From Symbiodinium natans (lineage: Eukaryota; Sar; Dinophyceae; Suessiales; Symbiodiniaceae): a stretch of DNA of 64,000 bases. The DNA lies in assembly GCA_905221605.1 (NCBI GenBank), contig CAJNDS010002213.1, positions 1,202,934-1,266,933 on the forward strand, written 5' to 3'. Positions 22,101 to 32,479 of this stretch are shown here, piece after piece; position 1 is the first letter of the stretch, and each line of letters opens with the position of its first letter. The notes beneath the pieces were generated by a model, which did not search any database, had not been told where the DNA came from, and was given only the letters and a program-made list of their open reading frames with translations. Position numbers and translations under genes: made by a program.

Positions 22101-24041
22101 GCCACGAATTCAAAGACATTGGCGGCTGCTGGTGCACAGAGTTGTTCCAAGAAGGATTTCTTTACAGGGACTGTGAGTCTGGGCATGTGTACCTGTGTCT
22201 GGGGTACCACTTTCAGACTGCCTTCCTGTGGAAAACGACCGCGTGCTCACACGACTTCTTTCTGCTCTCGGAGGCGGAACTGGAGCTGAAGGAGTGCAAG
22301 GACCGATTTCGAACGATGAGTTTGACAGAGGTTTTCAAACCAAGCGGAGAAGAGAACAGTCCGTGGAAAGGAATCCCAACCAAAGCGTGTCACGTGGCAT
22401 ACCTAGGTTTCGATTGCAGCCTTGCACTTAAGTTGTAAAGCTTACGGGCCTCCACACTCAGGTATGCCTTGCGAGCTCCCTGGATCGATGCCACATGCTC
22501 AGAGGGGCATCTTGTTCAGGAAGACCAGTGATGAGGAGGGCCTGGTATCTTTCTGGCTGCAGCATGGTCGCTTCACCCAGAACATGACGTTCGCTCGTGA
22601 TTTGTGCATTGCTGTGGGCATCGCCCCCGAGAAGAAGCCCAAAGGAGGGACATCCACTGAGTCCTACTTGATACTTGGAAGAATAGAGAAAACATAGCGC
22701 TCGGCGAGTGCCTTTGTGGAATATACATTCTTTGCCACTTGTCTGAACTCCAGCCAAGGATGACCCTGGTCACCACGTACCTTACACACCTCACGGACAC
22801 GGAAAAGCAGGCTGTTGTGAAACGCCTGCTCTCGGACAAGACTACGAACGCCCAATCCCCCTTCTCCAAGCTCGGAGAAGAGTCCTCCAAGTGCCTGCCA
22901 TCAGTGCTGCAGGTCTTGTCTGCGGAACCAGACTTTGACAAGTTTGCTGCGCTCAAGGTGGCTGTTGACGATGAGAAACGGGCTGAGTTGGTCTTCAGGA
23001 CAGAAGGCTGGCGCCGCGACAAAGCTAATGAGCGGACCCCGGCGCTTATCAAGAATCTTCGTCCCCAAGCACCAGGCTGCATTCTCAATTGGCAACCGGC
23101 CTTGAACCAATTTGCGGGCTACTTCACAAGGCCCACTCCAGCAGAAAGCAGCAGTGGAAAAAAAGCTGGCACGAAGAAGGGGGCGAAAAAAGACAGGCGA
23201 AAGGCGATGCACTCGACGGCCAGGGTGTACGGAGGAAAGTGGACTCAGACGCAGGCTCTGAACCTCGTAGTTGCCCAACTCTGGAAGTGGCATCAAAAAT
23301 ACGGTGGAGCTCCTTGACTTTGTTTTGCGAGTGTAGCAGCCCCTGTGTCAGCCCAGGCTGCTTTAATTCGGCTGACTGTGAGCTGCGCAACCATTGCTAG
23401 TCAGTCACATGCGGCCTCTGTGGCCACTAAGGACGTCACAGCGAAGCCGTCAGCAGCGCAAGTGAAGGATGCATTGGACCGGGTTCTTGCAGGGGAGCTT
23501 GACCCAGGCGAGCCGGACGCAGAGGCAGCGGGGTTGCCCGAGGTGATCCCAGAAGAAGACGCCGAGAAACAGGATGCGGACAGCGACAACAATCAGGAGT
23601 CCTCAGTGAGCAGTGCCAGCAGCAGCAGCAGTGATTCCAGCAGCTCCAGCCACAAGAAAAAGAAGAAGAAAAGCAAATCAAGCAAGCAGAAGAAGATTTC
23701 CAAACACAAGAAGCAAGACGGTGCGAAGGCAAGCGCTGCACCTGCCAAAGCCAAGCCAGCCACAGAAGACAAAAAGGCCAAAGCCTTGTCAAAGGCAAGC
23801 AGAGCAAAGCCGCCAGCAGTGGAACCCAAAGCCAAGCAACCAACAGCAGGTGCTTTCTTTCTTTTGGCATGCTTCTTCAATCGCTATCATGTGTAGCTGT
23901 CATTCTTACAAACGTACTCATTCTTGCACAGGCCCCTTGAAGAGGAAGCCTGTGCCGATCGACACTTCGAATATCGAACTCAAGATCCGGCCAGAGCACT
24001 TGGATGCAGGACATCAGATCGAGAAGAAACGCAGGAAGTGA
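19165..24041 (+). CDS. Long dinoflagellate-type gene, at least 15 exons, unknown function
   Basis: Exons with consistent phase: about 19,165-19,287; 19,353-19,592; 19,662-19,807; 19,909-20,004; 20,081-20,187; 20,276-20,406; 20,454 to about 20,678; 20,710-21,174; 21,389-21,442; 21,554-21,914; 21,984-22,406; 22,462 to about 22,670; about 22,748-23,310; about 23,400-23,849; 23,932-24,041. It encodes well over 1,000 residues. Landmarks: VITCDEDPKQCL; LLYQNRLRLMVRREENHRVV; SRWFSWDAGWKAFC; KEVLEDCFGHLSYRNKQDNR; KNLRPQAPGCILNWQPALNQ; then a Ser run, a Lys-rich stretch and a C-terminal IEKKRRK that could be a nuclear signal. The spacing of these blocks reminds me of a high-copy uncharacterised predicted-protein family in Symbiodiniaceae (recollection, unverified). 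Donors are GT, GC and GA. The 5' end is not fixed and may include 18,784-18,921. Confidence 0.65.
20188..20275 (+). other. GC-AG intron with a long G run
   Basis: 88 bp, donor GTGGACAG/GCACAG, acceptor TTTCACAG/ATACGG. It contains about 26 consecutive G. Phase 1: G plus AT gives Asp in PTWTDTGNGNEV. Confidence 0.5.
21175..21388 (+). other. GA-AG intron
   Basis: 214 bp, donor TGCGAG/GACTTA followed by a G12 run, acceptor CTTCTGCAG/GGC. It joins DPQCNDCE to GVGATLAELW in phase 0. Confidence 0.55.
21443..21553 (+). other. GA-AG intron
   Basis: 111 bp, donor GTTCAG/GACATC, acceptor CTGGCAG/GAAATG. It joins HKELIVQ to EMWAEGQRTG in phase 0. CAGGA is repeated at both borders. Confidence 0.6.
21915..21983 (+). 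other. GT-AG intron with 6-bp border repeat
   Basis: 69 bp, donor GACGCAG/GTGGGA, acceptor TTTTGCAG/GTCGAA. It joins AIVDAG to RKKAPAGIG in phase 1. GCAGGT occurs at both ends. Confidence 0.6.
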
Positions 24042-24849
24042 AAAACAGACCCGGAGCAGGTATTCTCTGCGCTGTGCTGTTTCTGTGGATCCCAGACAGC
24101 CAGGGATAGCCATGAGATAAGCACGCATGTTGGGGGGGATCTGAGGGAGGAGTACCCGAGCCCTTAGAGTTTAGGGTTTAGAGAGCTCAGGGTTTAGGGT
24201 TGGGTTTAAAGTTTAGGGTTGAGAGGGCATGGGGTCTCAAGCATTGTGTAGGCCAAGGGGGGCTTTTCCTCGAACCTCTCGGGGTTGTATCCTTGGGTTC
24301 AAGAGCTCCCATAGGCACCCTTTGGCAAGGGCGCACAGGGAGTATCGAGGACACACGGGTTTAGGGTTTAGGCTTTAGGCTTTAGGAGACCACTTTAGTG
24401 GTACAACCTTAGGCGTAGATGCCTCGTCAACCCTTAAAACCCTAAAGTGTCAGCATGTTTGGACTCTCGGGTCGGCATTCCGGTGCTTGAAGTCCGAGAG
24501 CTCTGTGGTCATGGGGCCCCTTCGGTGCCCTAAATTCAAGAGGCGGTGCAGAATCGGGACCAAAAAAGCTACCAAAACTTCGGGAGCAGACCATGTTGTA
24601 GGTTCTCTCTACTTTACGTTCCTTCGCTTTAGGGTCTGTGGGGTTTAGGGTTTGGGGATTTGGGTGTAGGGTTTAGGGGTTTGGGGTTTCGGGTGGTGGC
24701 ACTTCAGGGCTTGGAGGGCGCGCGCTTCTATGTGAGGCCTGCGACTGACAGTTCAAGATCACAGCCAACCTTCACCCCCCCCCCCACTACCCCCCCAAAG
24801 AAAAACAAAAAGAAGACAAAAGTAATCAGGAACACGGGGTTTAGGGTTT

Positions 24850-24928
24850 AGGGGTGTAGGGGTGTAGGGGTGTAGGGGTGTAGGGGTGTAGGGGTGTAGG
24901 GGTGTAGGGGTGTAGGGGTGTAGGGTTT
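24850..24928 (+). repeat. 8-bp GGGGTGTA tandem array
   Basis: About ten identical GGGGTGTA units, a homogenised variant of the heptamer background. Confidence 0.9.
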
Positions 24929-25264
24929 GGGGCTTTAGGGAAACACTAGAATCCGGAAAGCCCGAAAGAAGCGAAACACAGAGGCGCGGACTGCTGCTGG
25001 AGATCCTCACCCTTAAAACCTTTAAGGGGTATAAGGAGGGACCCCTGCCCTAGAAGAGACCCTTAGTCTTATTCCCCTATATGTACCTGATATAGTCCCT
25101 ATACCTAAGTAGCCCCTAAATAACCCCCAAATAAACCCCAAAGGTCCCTTGTAAGGGTCCCTCCTTTCGAACCTTGAAAGCTCCATGTACCTATATAGTC
25201 TACACACTTAGCCTCAAACTACTATATCGTAACCCCTAAACCCCAAACCCTAAGCCCTAAACCT

Positions 25265-25406
25265 GAAACCCTAAACCCTGAACCCTGAACCCTGAACCCT
25301 GAACCCTGAACCCTGAACCCTGAACCCTGAACCCTAAACCCTAAACCCTAAACCCTAAACCCTAAACCCTAAACCCTAAACCCTAAACCCTAAACCCTAA
25401 ACCCTA
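25265..25406 (-). repeat. CCCTGAA block followed by CCCTAAA array
   Basis: Nine CCCTGAA units switch cleanly to about ten CCCTAAA units, showing local homogenisation of a one-base variant. Confidence 0.9.
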
Positions 25407-26141
25407 CCTGGGCTGAGACAGAGGCCGCAGCGACGGCTGCGCCGGCTGCTGCGAAGGCACATCATGGGTGGCTCGAAGCCTCCGAGGTCTAGAGTGTAGG
25501 GGTTTTAGGGTTTAGGGTTTGGGGTTTAGGGCTAGGGTTTAGGGTTTGAGGGCTTAAGTTTAGGACTTTTTTTTGCGGCGGGCTTACTAGGGCTTGTTAG
25601 GGTTTATGGTTTGGGGTTTAGGGGTTAGGGTGGGTTAGATACGAACAAAAGCCTAGTAAAGACCCTAGCTGCACCCGATGAAGGGACTTTAGAGAAGTTC
25701 CGGCCTCCACCTGTTTCAGGGTTTTTAGGTTTATCTGTGTAGGGTTCGAGGATCTTGTCCATTGTAAGTGTCTTGGTTGCAGAGCTTAGGGCTTCATGGT
25801 GTTTAGGGCTTGGGTTTTAAGGGGAATTATGGGCTTATGGGTTTTGGGGTTCATAGTTCGGAGTTTTAGGGCTTTAGGGGTTTGTGGGCTTTAGAGTTTA
25901 GCGTTTAGGAGTAGAGCTCTGGGGATCTAGGGTGCTAGGGCTGCAGTGCGTTGGGGTCTTAGGGTTCCGGTTTAGGCTTGTTGAGGAACCCTTTAAGCAA
26001 GGGACTAAAGGAGGGACAATTATAAGGGCCCTTAGGGGTAATGCAGGGGCGACTTCGGTATATCGGGGCTAGACCAGGCTTGGGCTTGGGCATGTTCAGT
26101 CCACAAATGTCGTGCGGCGCCCTGAACTCCCTTCATAGGTA

Positions 26142-26223
26142 AACCCTAAACCCTAAACCCTAAACCCTAAACCCTAAACCCTAAACCCTAAACCCTAAAC
26201 CCTAAACCCTAAACCCTAAACCC
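26142..26223 (-). repeat. Telomere-type CCCTAAA array
   Basis: About 11 perfect CCCTAAA units. Confidence 0.95.
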
Positions 26224-27334
26224 TCACAAGCTCGGTAGGCGGCTCGGCCCCGGAAGGCCGGACCTGCGTTCAAGTGGGGGGAAACCGGGTTTGGGGCCTA
26301 GGCTCTGCAGCCCTAAGGGCCTCTAAGGGTAGTTTCATGGGCCCTTATTTAGGGTTTAGGGTTTAGGGTTTAGGGTTCAGGGTTTAGGGTTTAGGGTTTA
26401 GAGTTTAGGGCTATCTGGTCCTTAAAGAGTATTGGGGTTTCTGGTTTAGTCTAGGGTCTTTAGGGCTTAGGGCGGAGGGTTTCGGGTGTATCTGACGGTC
26501 GTTTCACGGGCTCTTAATGTGGTCCCTAACCTCCTTTGTACCCTTTTAAGGGCCCATACTAAGGGACCATGTAACTAGCCTCAGAGGCCCCCAAACCCCA
26601 AAGCCTTAAAGCCCCAAAAAGCCCTAAGCCCCAAACCGCAACCTCTGGGGTTCAGGGCTTACGGTTGAGGATTTCCAGCTCTGAACCCTCAAACCCTAAC
26701 CCCTAAACCCCAACCTAATAGTGTTTGAGGTTTAGAGTTGAGGATTTCAGGTTTTTGCCGCTTGGAGGCTTTGGTCGGGGTTTACGGCTCCAGGGCCCTT
26801 AAGAAGGAAGAATATTGTTCATTTTTGTTGGGGGGGGGGGTTCTTAGGGAATTAGTAGAGAAGGAGCTAGGGCTTCTGTTGAGGCAGCTGTCTAGGGTAC
26901 CGAGAAGCTTCATAGAGATGAACTCCAAACCCCATAAGCCTAAACAGTAAACCCTAAATCCCAAACCCCAAACCCCAAACCCCAAACCCCAAACCCCAAA
27001 CCCCAAACCCCAAACCCTAAACCCTAAACCCTAATCTGAACTTGAGCTGTCCTGCGTCAGTCTTGCTTCGGACGAGCTTGTGCCCGGAACCTTGGGGAAG
27101 CTGCCCTTGGCTCCATGAGGAACCTATGTACGTTTCCCTTATACTCCCTAAGGCTCCCGAAGCTTCCCTAAGGTTTCCCAGGTACCTACCCCCCCTTGAA
27201 CCCTCCTTCCCTCAAGAGCCCTGAACCCTAAACCCTAAACCCTAAACCCTAAACCCTAAACCCTAAACCCTAAACCCTAAACCCTAAACCCTAAACCCTA
27301 AACCCTAAACCCTCCCTTAAGAGCCCTGAACCTG

Positions 27335-27497
27335 ATGGCTCGGGGCTGCGACCCTCTTGATGCCGCGCAGGCTCCCAAAGCTGCAGCGCAGCCGGCCCCG
27401 CCACAGGAGCCTCGTACAGAGGGCGAGGACGTTCCTAAACCCTAAACCCTAAACCCTAAACCCTAAACCCTGAACCCTGAACCCTGAACCCTGAACC

Positions 27498-27543
<46 letters not shown>

Positions 27544-29354
27544 ACCCTAAACCCTAAACCCTAAACCAAACCCTAAACCTCTACTCTAAACTCCATATAA
27601 ACTGCCATCAGAAGCAGGAGCCCAGTCGTGGGAAGTGGACTGCCTTGGTGGACCGAGTTTCGGCCAGTCAGCCCTAAACCCCTAAACCCTAAACCCTAAA
27701 CCCTAAACCCTAAACCCTAAACCCTAAACCCTAAACCCTAAACCCTAAACCCTAAACCCTAAACCCTAAACCCTGAGGAGTTTGAAGTTGATTCTGCTGG
27801 CATGTGGCATCGCAGTGGGAGTGCCAGTGCCCGCCTCCTTGGGGGCGGTCGGAAGCTGCAGCGGAATCCAGGGCATGACTTCCCAGCAGACCTGTGGAGT
27901 TTGGGGGGGTCATTTGTTGGGATGTTCCCCCTTAAACTAGCAGTCCTTAATAGGGATTCTTTCGGGGGGTTCTAGAATCCCGATTAAGGACTGTTAGTCT
28001 AAGGGGGAACATCCTAAGTAATTTGCTATGAGCTTCCTAGCCCCTCGCCAGGCCTCAGGAAGGGGCTTTAGTCGTGCGACCCTAAAAAGGACCCCGAGGT
28101 AGTTTCCTTATGCTTTCTTAGCCTTGCTTATTGAAAAAAACCCATGGAAGCGTCCGACATCCTGTGGGTATTCTGGTTAGGGTCTCGAAAACGCCTGAAG
28201 CAATCCACAACCATCTCAAGCCCAAATCCTCAGCCCCAAACCTCCAAACCCCCTGTACCCCAGCCATGGACCCCTTAAGCCCCTTAAGCCCCTTAAGCCC
28301 CTTAAGCCCCTTAAGCCCCTTAAACCCCTTAAACCCCTTAAACCCCTTAAACCCCTTAAGCCCCTTAAGCCCCTTAAGCCCCTCAAGCCCCTTAAACCCC
28401 TTAAACCCCTTAAACCCCTTAAACCCCTTAAACCCCTTAAACCCCTTAAACCCCTTAAGCCCCTTAAGCCCCTTAAACCCCTTAAACCCCTTAAGCCCCT
28501 CAAGCCCCTTAAGCCCCTTAAACCCCTTAAACCCCTTAAACCCCTTAAACCCCTTTAAGCCCCTTAACCCCCTAAGCCCCTTAAACCCCTTAAACCCCTT
28601 AAACCCCTTAAACCCCTTAAACCCCTTAAACCCCTTAAGCCCCTTAAGCCCCTTAAACCCCTTAAACCCCTTAAACCCCTTAAACCCCTTAAGCCCCTTA
28701 AACCCCTCAAGCCCCTTAAACCCCTTAAACCACTTCAGCCCCTTAAGCCCCTTAAACCCCTTAAACCCCTTAAGCCCCTTAAGCCCCTTAAGCCCCTTAA
28801 ACCCCTTAAGCCCCTTAAACCCTCAACCCAAGTCCTTCTAGGAGCCGCCAGCTGTCGCGGAAGAGGCGCTGGAGGGGGGGCTGTGCGGCGTGAGGAATCT
28901 GCGGGGGGGATACCCTAAACCCCCCAAAACCCCCTAAACCCCCTTAACCCCCGCTAAACCCCCCTAAACCCCCAAAATCCCTTAAACCCTACATGCTTAC
29001 AGGCTTATAGAGTTACAAAGTTTGGTGAGTTTTAACTGGAAAGCAGTCTTAAACCCCTAAAGCCTACCGAAGCCCTGTAACTTGACTGTGAAAGCCCTGG
29101 AAGCCGCGCAAAGGCACTCCGGGGTGCAAAACTTGTAGTTTTTGGGGTTTAGGGCGTTTAGGGTCGAGTTAGGATGGAGGATTTTAGGGGTACATGGTTT
29201 AGGGCACCCCAAGTTGCGTAGCTGTAGGCATGCTTATGAGCTTAGGGGCTGCTTTCCAGCAGATAGGATACCGCCTTCGAAAAAGCACGGCCGTCTGGAA
29301 CACCAGGCCGCCGAATCGGCGCCTGTTGAGGTTGATGAGGAGGAGCTGCTGTGA
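27335..29354 (+). CDS. Candidate gene split into exon islands by telomere-type arrays
   Basis: Islands that read as protein on +: 27,335-27,436 (ARGCDPLDAAQAPKAAAQPA); 27,603-27,671 (CHQKQEPSRGKWTALVDRVS); 27,778 to about 27,908 (EFEVDSAGMWHRSG, then RKLQRNPGHDFPADLW); 28,842 to about 28,905 (EPPAVAEEALEGG); about 29,268-29,354 (KKHGRLEHQAAESAP, ending DEEELL stop). Between them lie CCCTAAA arrays, a foldback element and the 9-bp array at 28,262-28,827. Several islands start right after AG/G. I could not prove phase across every gap, so this is a hypothesis of one gene with repeat-filled introns; separate gene fragments are the alternative. Confidence 0.38.
27434..27775 (-). repeat. CCCTAAA/CCCTGAA/CCCTCAA arrays
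   Basis: 27,434-27,570 runs CCCTAAA, then CCCTGAA, then seven CCCTCAA, then CCCTAAA again; 27,669-27,775 is pure CCCTAAA. The two are separated by an exon-like island. Confidence 0.9.
27916..28017. mobile_element. Foldback (MITE-like) element
   Basis: Two arms of about 45 bp are near-perfect inverted repeats: left GGATGTTCCCCCTTAAACTA, then CAGTCCTTAAT; right, read on the other strand, GGATGTTCCCCCTTAGACTA, then CAGTCCTTAAT. There is almost no loop. It has no coding capacity. Related copies are at 31,400 and 49,164, with a partial one at 1956. Confidence 0.8.
28262..28827. repeat. 9-bp CCCCTTAAG / CCCCTTAAA array
   Basis: About 63 units of CCCCTTAAR. The G/A choice at the last base forms runs, so it is a two-variant array. 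Nine is a multiple of three, so one frame stays open for 236 codons as SPL/NPL repeats, and the other strand gives GLR repeats. Confidence 0.95.
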
Positions 29355-30229
29355 TGTCCAACCTTGTTGTTGTTGGGCCTGTCAAGAGTAGCCAATTGGG
29401 TTGGGAAGTTGCGTTTTGTGTGGCGTTGGGAGAATCTGCGCTCTTGGGGGGTGTTGAAGTAGGGCTCTGGGCTTGGGGCTTTGGGGGTTGAACCCTGAGC
29501 CTGTCAGGACATGGACGATGCAGACCTCATGGTCTCTTGGCAGCAAGCATCTGCAGCTTGAGTTTAACAGTCCCTATAAAACCTAAACCCGAAACTCTAA
29601 ACCCTAAACCCTCACCCAGAGCGTCCCCTTATGTCCGGTTTTAGGGGACAGGTTCCCTTGCTAAACCCCTTTCAGCAAGAAAGGGCACCCCCCCTCTTTC
29701 ATTCCTGGCTCCCGTGAGTCCCCGTGTACCGAAGCCGAAACCCTGAGACCCAAACCCTGAACCCCAAGCCCCAAGCTCCTAGACACCAAGCCCTGAACCC
29801 CAAACTCGTAATCCCCACACCCTAAACCCCAAACTCCTAAACCTTACAGGCCTAGACCCCAAACCGCGAAAACATAAATCCCGAACCCTAAGCCCCAAAC
29901 TCCTGGACCCTAAGCCCTAAACCCCAAACCCCAAACCCTAAACCCCAAACTCCTAAACCCCAAACCCCAAACCCGAAGCCCCGAAACCCTAAACGATCTA
30001 AACGCCTAAACTCCTTAACCCTAAACCCCAAGCCCTAAACCCCAAGCCCCAAAACCCTAAGCCCTTAAACCCCGAAACCCTCAGCGTTCGGGCGCCCCAG
30101 GCCGGTCTCAAGGGCGCCTTCGGGGCAGAGGAGGCAAGGGGCCAGGGCTTGGTTTGAGGGTTTTCAGGGTGTCCAGGGTTTCCACAGTTTAGGGGCAGAG
30201 TTTAGGGTTTAGGGTTTAGGGTTTAGGGT

Positions 30230-30268
<39 letters not shown>

Positions 30269-30477
30269 GGTGTAGGGTGTAGGGTGTAGGGCTTAAGGTT
30301 TAAGTTTTCTTTTCTTTTGCTGATTTGGTCGGTTTATGTTCTTTCCCTGTGGATTAAGTTGGTTAGGTTTCTGTCTCTGTTGATTAAGTTGGGAAAGGTG
30401 TTTTTTCTGTTGACAAGATTGGTTTAGGTGCTTCTGTCTGGACTTCCTGGACTGTGGGGCTGTTACTGATACTGGGG
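29355..30477. other. Degenerate CCCTAAAC text
   Basis: 29,580-30,090 is heavily mutated CCCTAAA/CCCCAAA. A dispersed 72-bp repeat lies at 29,649-29,720, and TTTAGGG then GGGTTGA homogenised blocks at 30,195-30,290. 30,300-30,450 has a repeated TTGATTAAGTTGG pattern. No gene. Confidence 0.6.
29649..29720 (+). repeat. Dispersed repeat family, copy 1
   Basis: Matches 48,314-48,385 at roughly three quarters of positions: both begin CAGGTTCCC, share CCCCTTT then AAAGGGGCAC-like sequence and TTTCATTCCT, and end GAGTC. It is not telomere-derived. Its nature is unknown. Confidence 0.5.
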
Positions 30478-32479
30478 AGTTGATGACAGCACCCGAGAGC
30501 TCCGACCCTCGTGTGCTGCACGTGCGCATCATCGATCGGTGCACGCAAGATGGCCGGGCGGTTCTATCTGAGACTGAACCCCGGAACCCTAAACCCCGGA
30601 TCCCTCCCTAAACCCCAAACCCCCCCACCCTGAACTCCGGGAACCCGTCCTTCGCTGGATGTGACCGTTTGTTTGCGCTGTATGAGGGCCTGACAGTCTG
30701 CACCGGGGCCTTGACAGGCGTGAAATGGACCCAAGAGCAGCTCGCTAGGGTTTGGGGGTCCTAGAGAATGGGGTTTTTAAGGCGGTAGGGTGTTAAGGCT
30801 TGGGGTTTGTCTAAACTGCTCATACTGCACCCTACTAATCAATCCCCAATCCTTCCCTCTTCCAGAATCTTACGGTCGAGGAAAAGCCCCTAACCTTGAC
30901 AGTTCTCGGCTTGAAACCGCACCTCCCTCACAAAATACGAAACTAGACAGACACACATTGTGTATATTCACCTAAACCCAAAACACTAAACACCGACACA
31001 CGTGCACATATGCACAAGAAGAGCGAAACCCCAAACCAAGAACCCGGAAGCTTCGGGTGTAGTTTTCGGCTTCAGGGCTTGGTTCGATTCCCTAAAAGGG
31101 TTTAGGGTTTAGGGTTTGACGGTTTAGGGTTTTTAGGGTTGAAAAGGGTATAGGGTTTACGGTGTAGGGCATAGGGCAGATGAATGTATGTCCGAAACTC
31201 GACAACCCAAACCGAACTCCACAAGCCAAAAACCTGGGGCCGAAAACAACAACACCAAGTCAGGTGTTTAGAGTTCAGCGTTTCTTGGTAGCCCAGTAAC
31301 CATTTTCTAATCCGGGTACACCCGTTTTGGGTTGGTTGCTTTAGAAGGGAGCCTTGAACCAAAAAAAGGGAAGCATGGTACCACTGAGCTACTGTTTAGG
31401 TTGGGATGTGCCCCCTTATACAAACAGTCCTTAATAGTGATTTTTCGTACCCCCGTGTAACCCGCCATTAGAAAGGGGGAACATCCCAACTCCAAGCCAG
31501 CAACTTGGGGGTTAAGGCTTAACTTTGGGCTTTCAGGCTCAGAGGTTTAGCCCGACACCCGCCAAAACCAGACCTAGTACCGTGAAACCCGGAAACCATG
31601 CGGTTTAGGGTTAGGTTTTGGGGTTTAGGTTTTAGGGTTCAGGCACGAACCCTGGGTTAGCTGGTTCAATGCGCCTTTGAACAACACGATTCGACCCTTT
31701 GTCTCACTTGTGGCCAAAGTTTGGACGCAGCTACAACTGAGATTTCCAAGACCGCATGTGTCTCTTGCTGCATCGGGGCTCTGCTTGTTGGTATACGGGC
31801 TGTAGTGTGGACTAGGGAGCGGTGGTGAGTGTTGGGAGTTTGGGACCTGGTCTTTAGAGCCGGAGGCTGTGCCCCAAGAGCATACCTTAGCCCTGAACCC
31901 TAAACCCTGCGAAACGCGACCTCCATTATGGACATGCAGGCGCCTGCTGCTGACGGCGAATGCCTAGAGGAGGAGGCTCACATCGGGTGTGTGGTGGGAG
32001 TTCGCCATCTGCTTGCCAAAGCCGGCCTCCGAACCCTAATGCAATCCCCTAAGCCTTCAATCCTAAGCCCGAAGCGCAGAAATGCTCTCTTATTTCTAGG
32101 ATGCTAGGTCCCAGCTTGAGCAAGTAAGTCTTTGAACTAAACCCTAAAACCCAAACCCTAAAAGCCTCCAGTCTCTGCAAGCCCTGGCGCCCTTAGACGA
32201 AGAATTGGTGTCCACACTGAGGGTGGGGGGGGGAGGGGGTGATCTGAAATTCTGGATCCTTTATATCTGGCTTGTTCCGGAAGTTAAACTACGATAGAGA
32301 CGCCAGTTCGTCCCCAGAACCCTAAACCCTAAACCCAGGTACTAACCTATGAACCCTAAATCCTGAATCCTAAACCCGAACAACCCGACTCTCCATGTTA
32401 GCAGCGCCAGGAGTATGAGGAAGAAGAAGAGGAGCACCCCGGCCTCACAGCTCTGGGCAGGGCCCAGAAGTCCTACTGA
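30478..32479 (+). CDS. Candidate exon cluster, unknown gene
   Basis: Islands reading as protein on +: about 30,478-30,570 (GELMTAPESSDPRVLHVRII); 30,657-30,749 (GCDRLFALYEGLTVCTGALT); about 31,672-31,805 (CLTCGQSLDAATTEISK, then CVSCCIGALLVG, Cys-rich and possibly metal-binding); 31,920-32,030 (SIMDMQAPAADGECLEEEAH); 32,405-32,479 (QEYEEEEEEHPGLTALG, ending in a TGA stop). They are separated by telomere-like text, a SINE-like repeat and a foldback element. Whether they form one gene is unproven. Confidence 0.35.
31334..31393 (-). mobile_element. tRNA-like SINE fragment
   Basis: On the minus strand: TAGCTCAGTGGT (tRNA A-box pattern), about 20 bp later GGTTCAAGGCTCCC (B-box pattern). The A-to-B spacing is too short for a foldable tRNA. 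A homologous copy lies on + at 39,073-39,134. Confidence 0.55.
31400..31490. mobile_element. Foldback (MITE-like) element
   Basis: Ends GTTGGGATGTGCCCCCTT and AAGGGGGAACATCCCAAC, inverted repeats with one mismatch. The centre keeps AACAGTCCTTAAT as in the copy at 27,916. It lies 6 bp from the tRNA-like fragment. Confidence 0.7.

Larger units (their letters stand above)
24042..27334. other. Telomere-like repeat region with sparse islands
   Basis: Holds a GGGGTGTA 8-bp array (24,850-24,928), CCCTGAA then CCCTAAA arrays (25,265-25,406), a CCCTAAA array (26,142-26,223), a CCCCAAA block (26,960-27,013) and a CCCTAAA array (27,224-27,312). The island 25,413-25,490 reads AETEAAATAAPAAAKAHHGW and looks like an Ala-rich exon. 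The rest is degenerate TTTAGGG text. The ORFs at 26,738 and 24,660 are repeat-derived. Confidence 0.6.

Noticed and set aside
28131-28841. 236-codon SPL/NPL-repeat ORF and its opposite-strand GLR ORF
   Set aside because: A product of the 9-bp CCCCTTAAR array; both strands are open, with no unique sequence apart from about 40 codons at the left.
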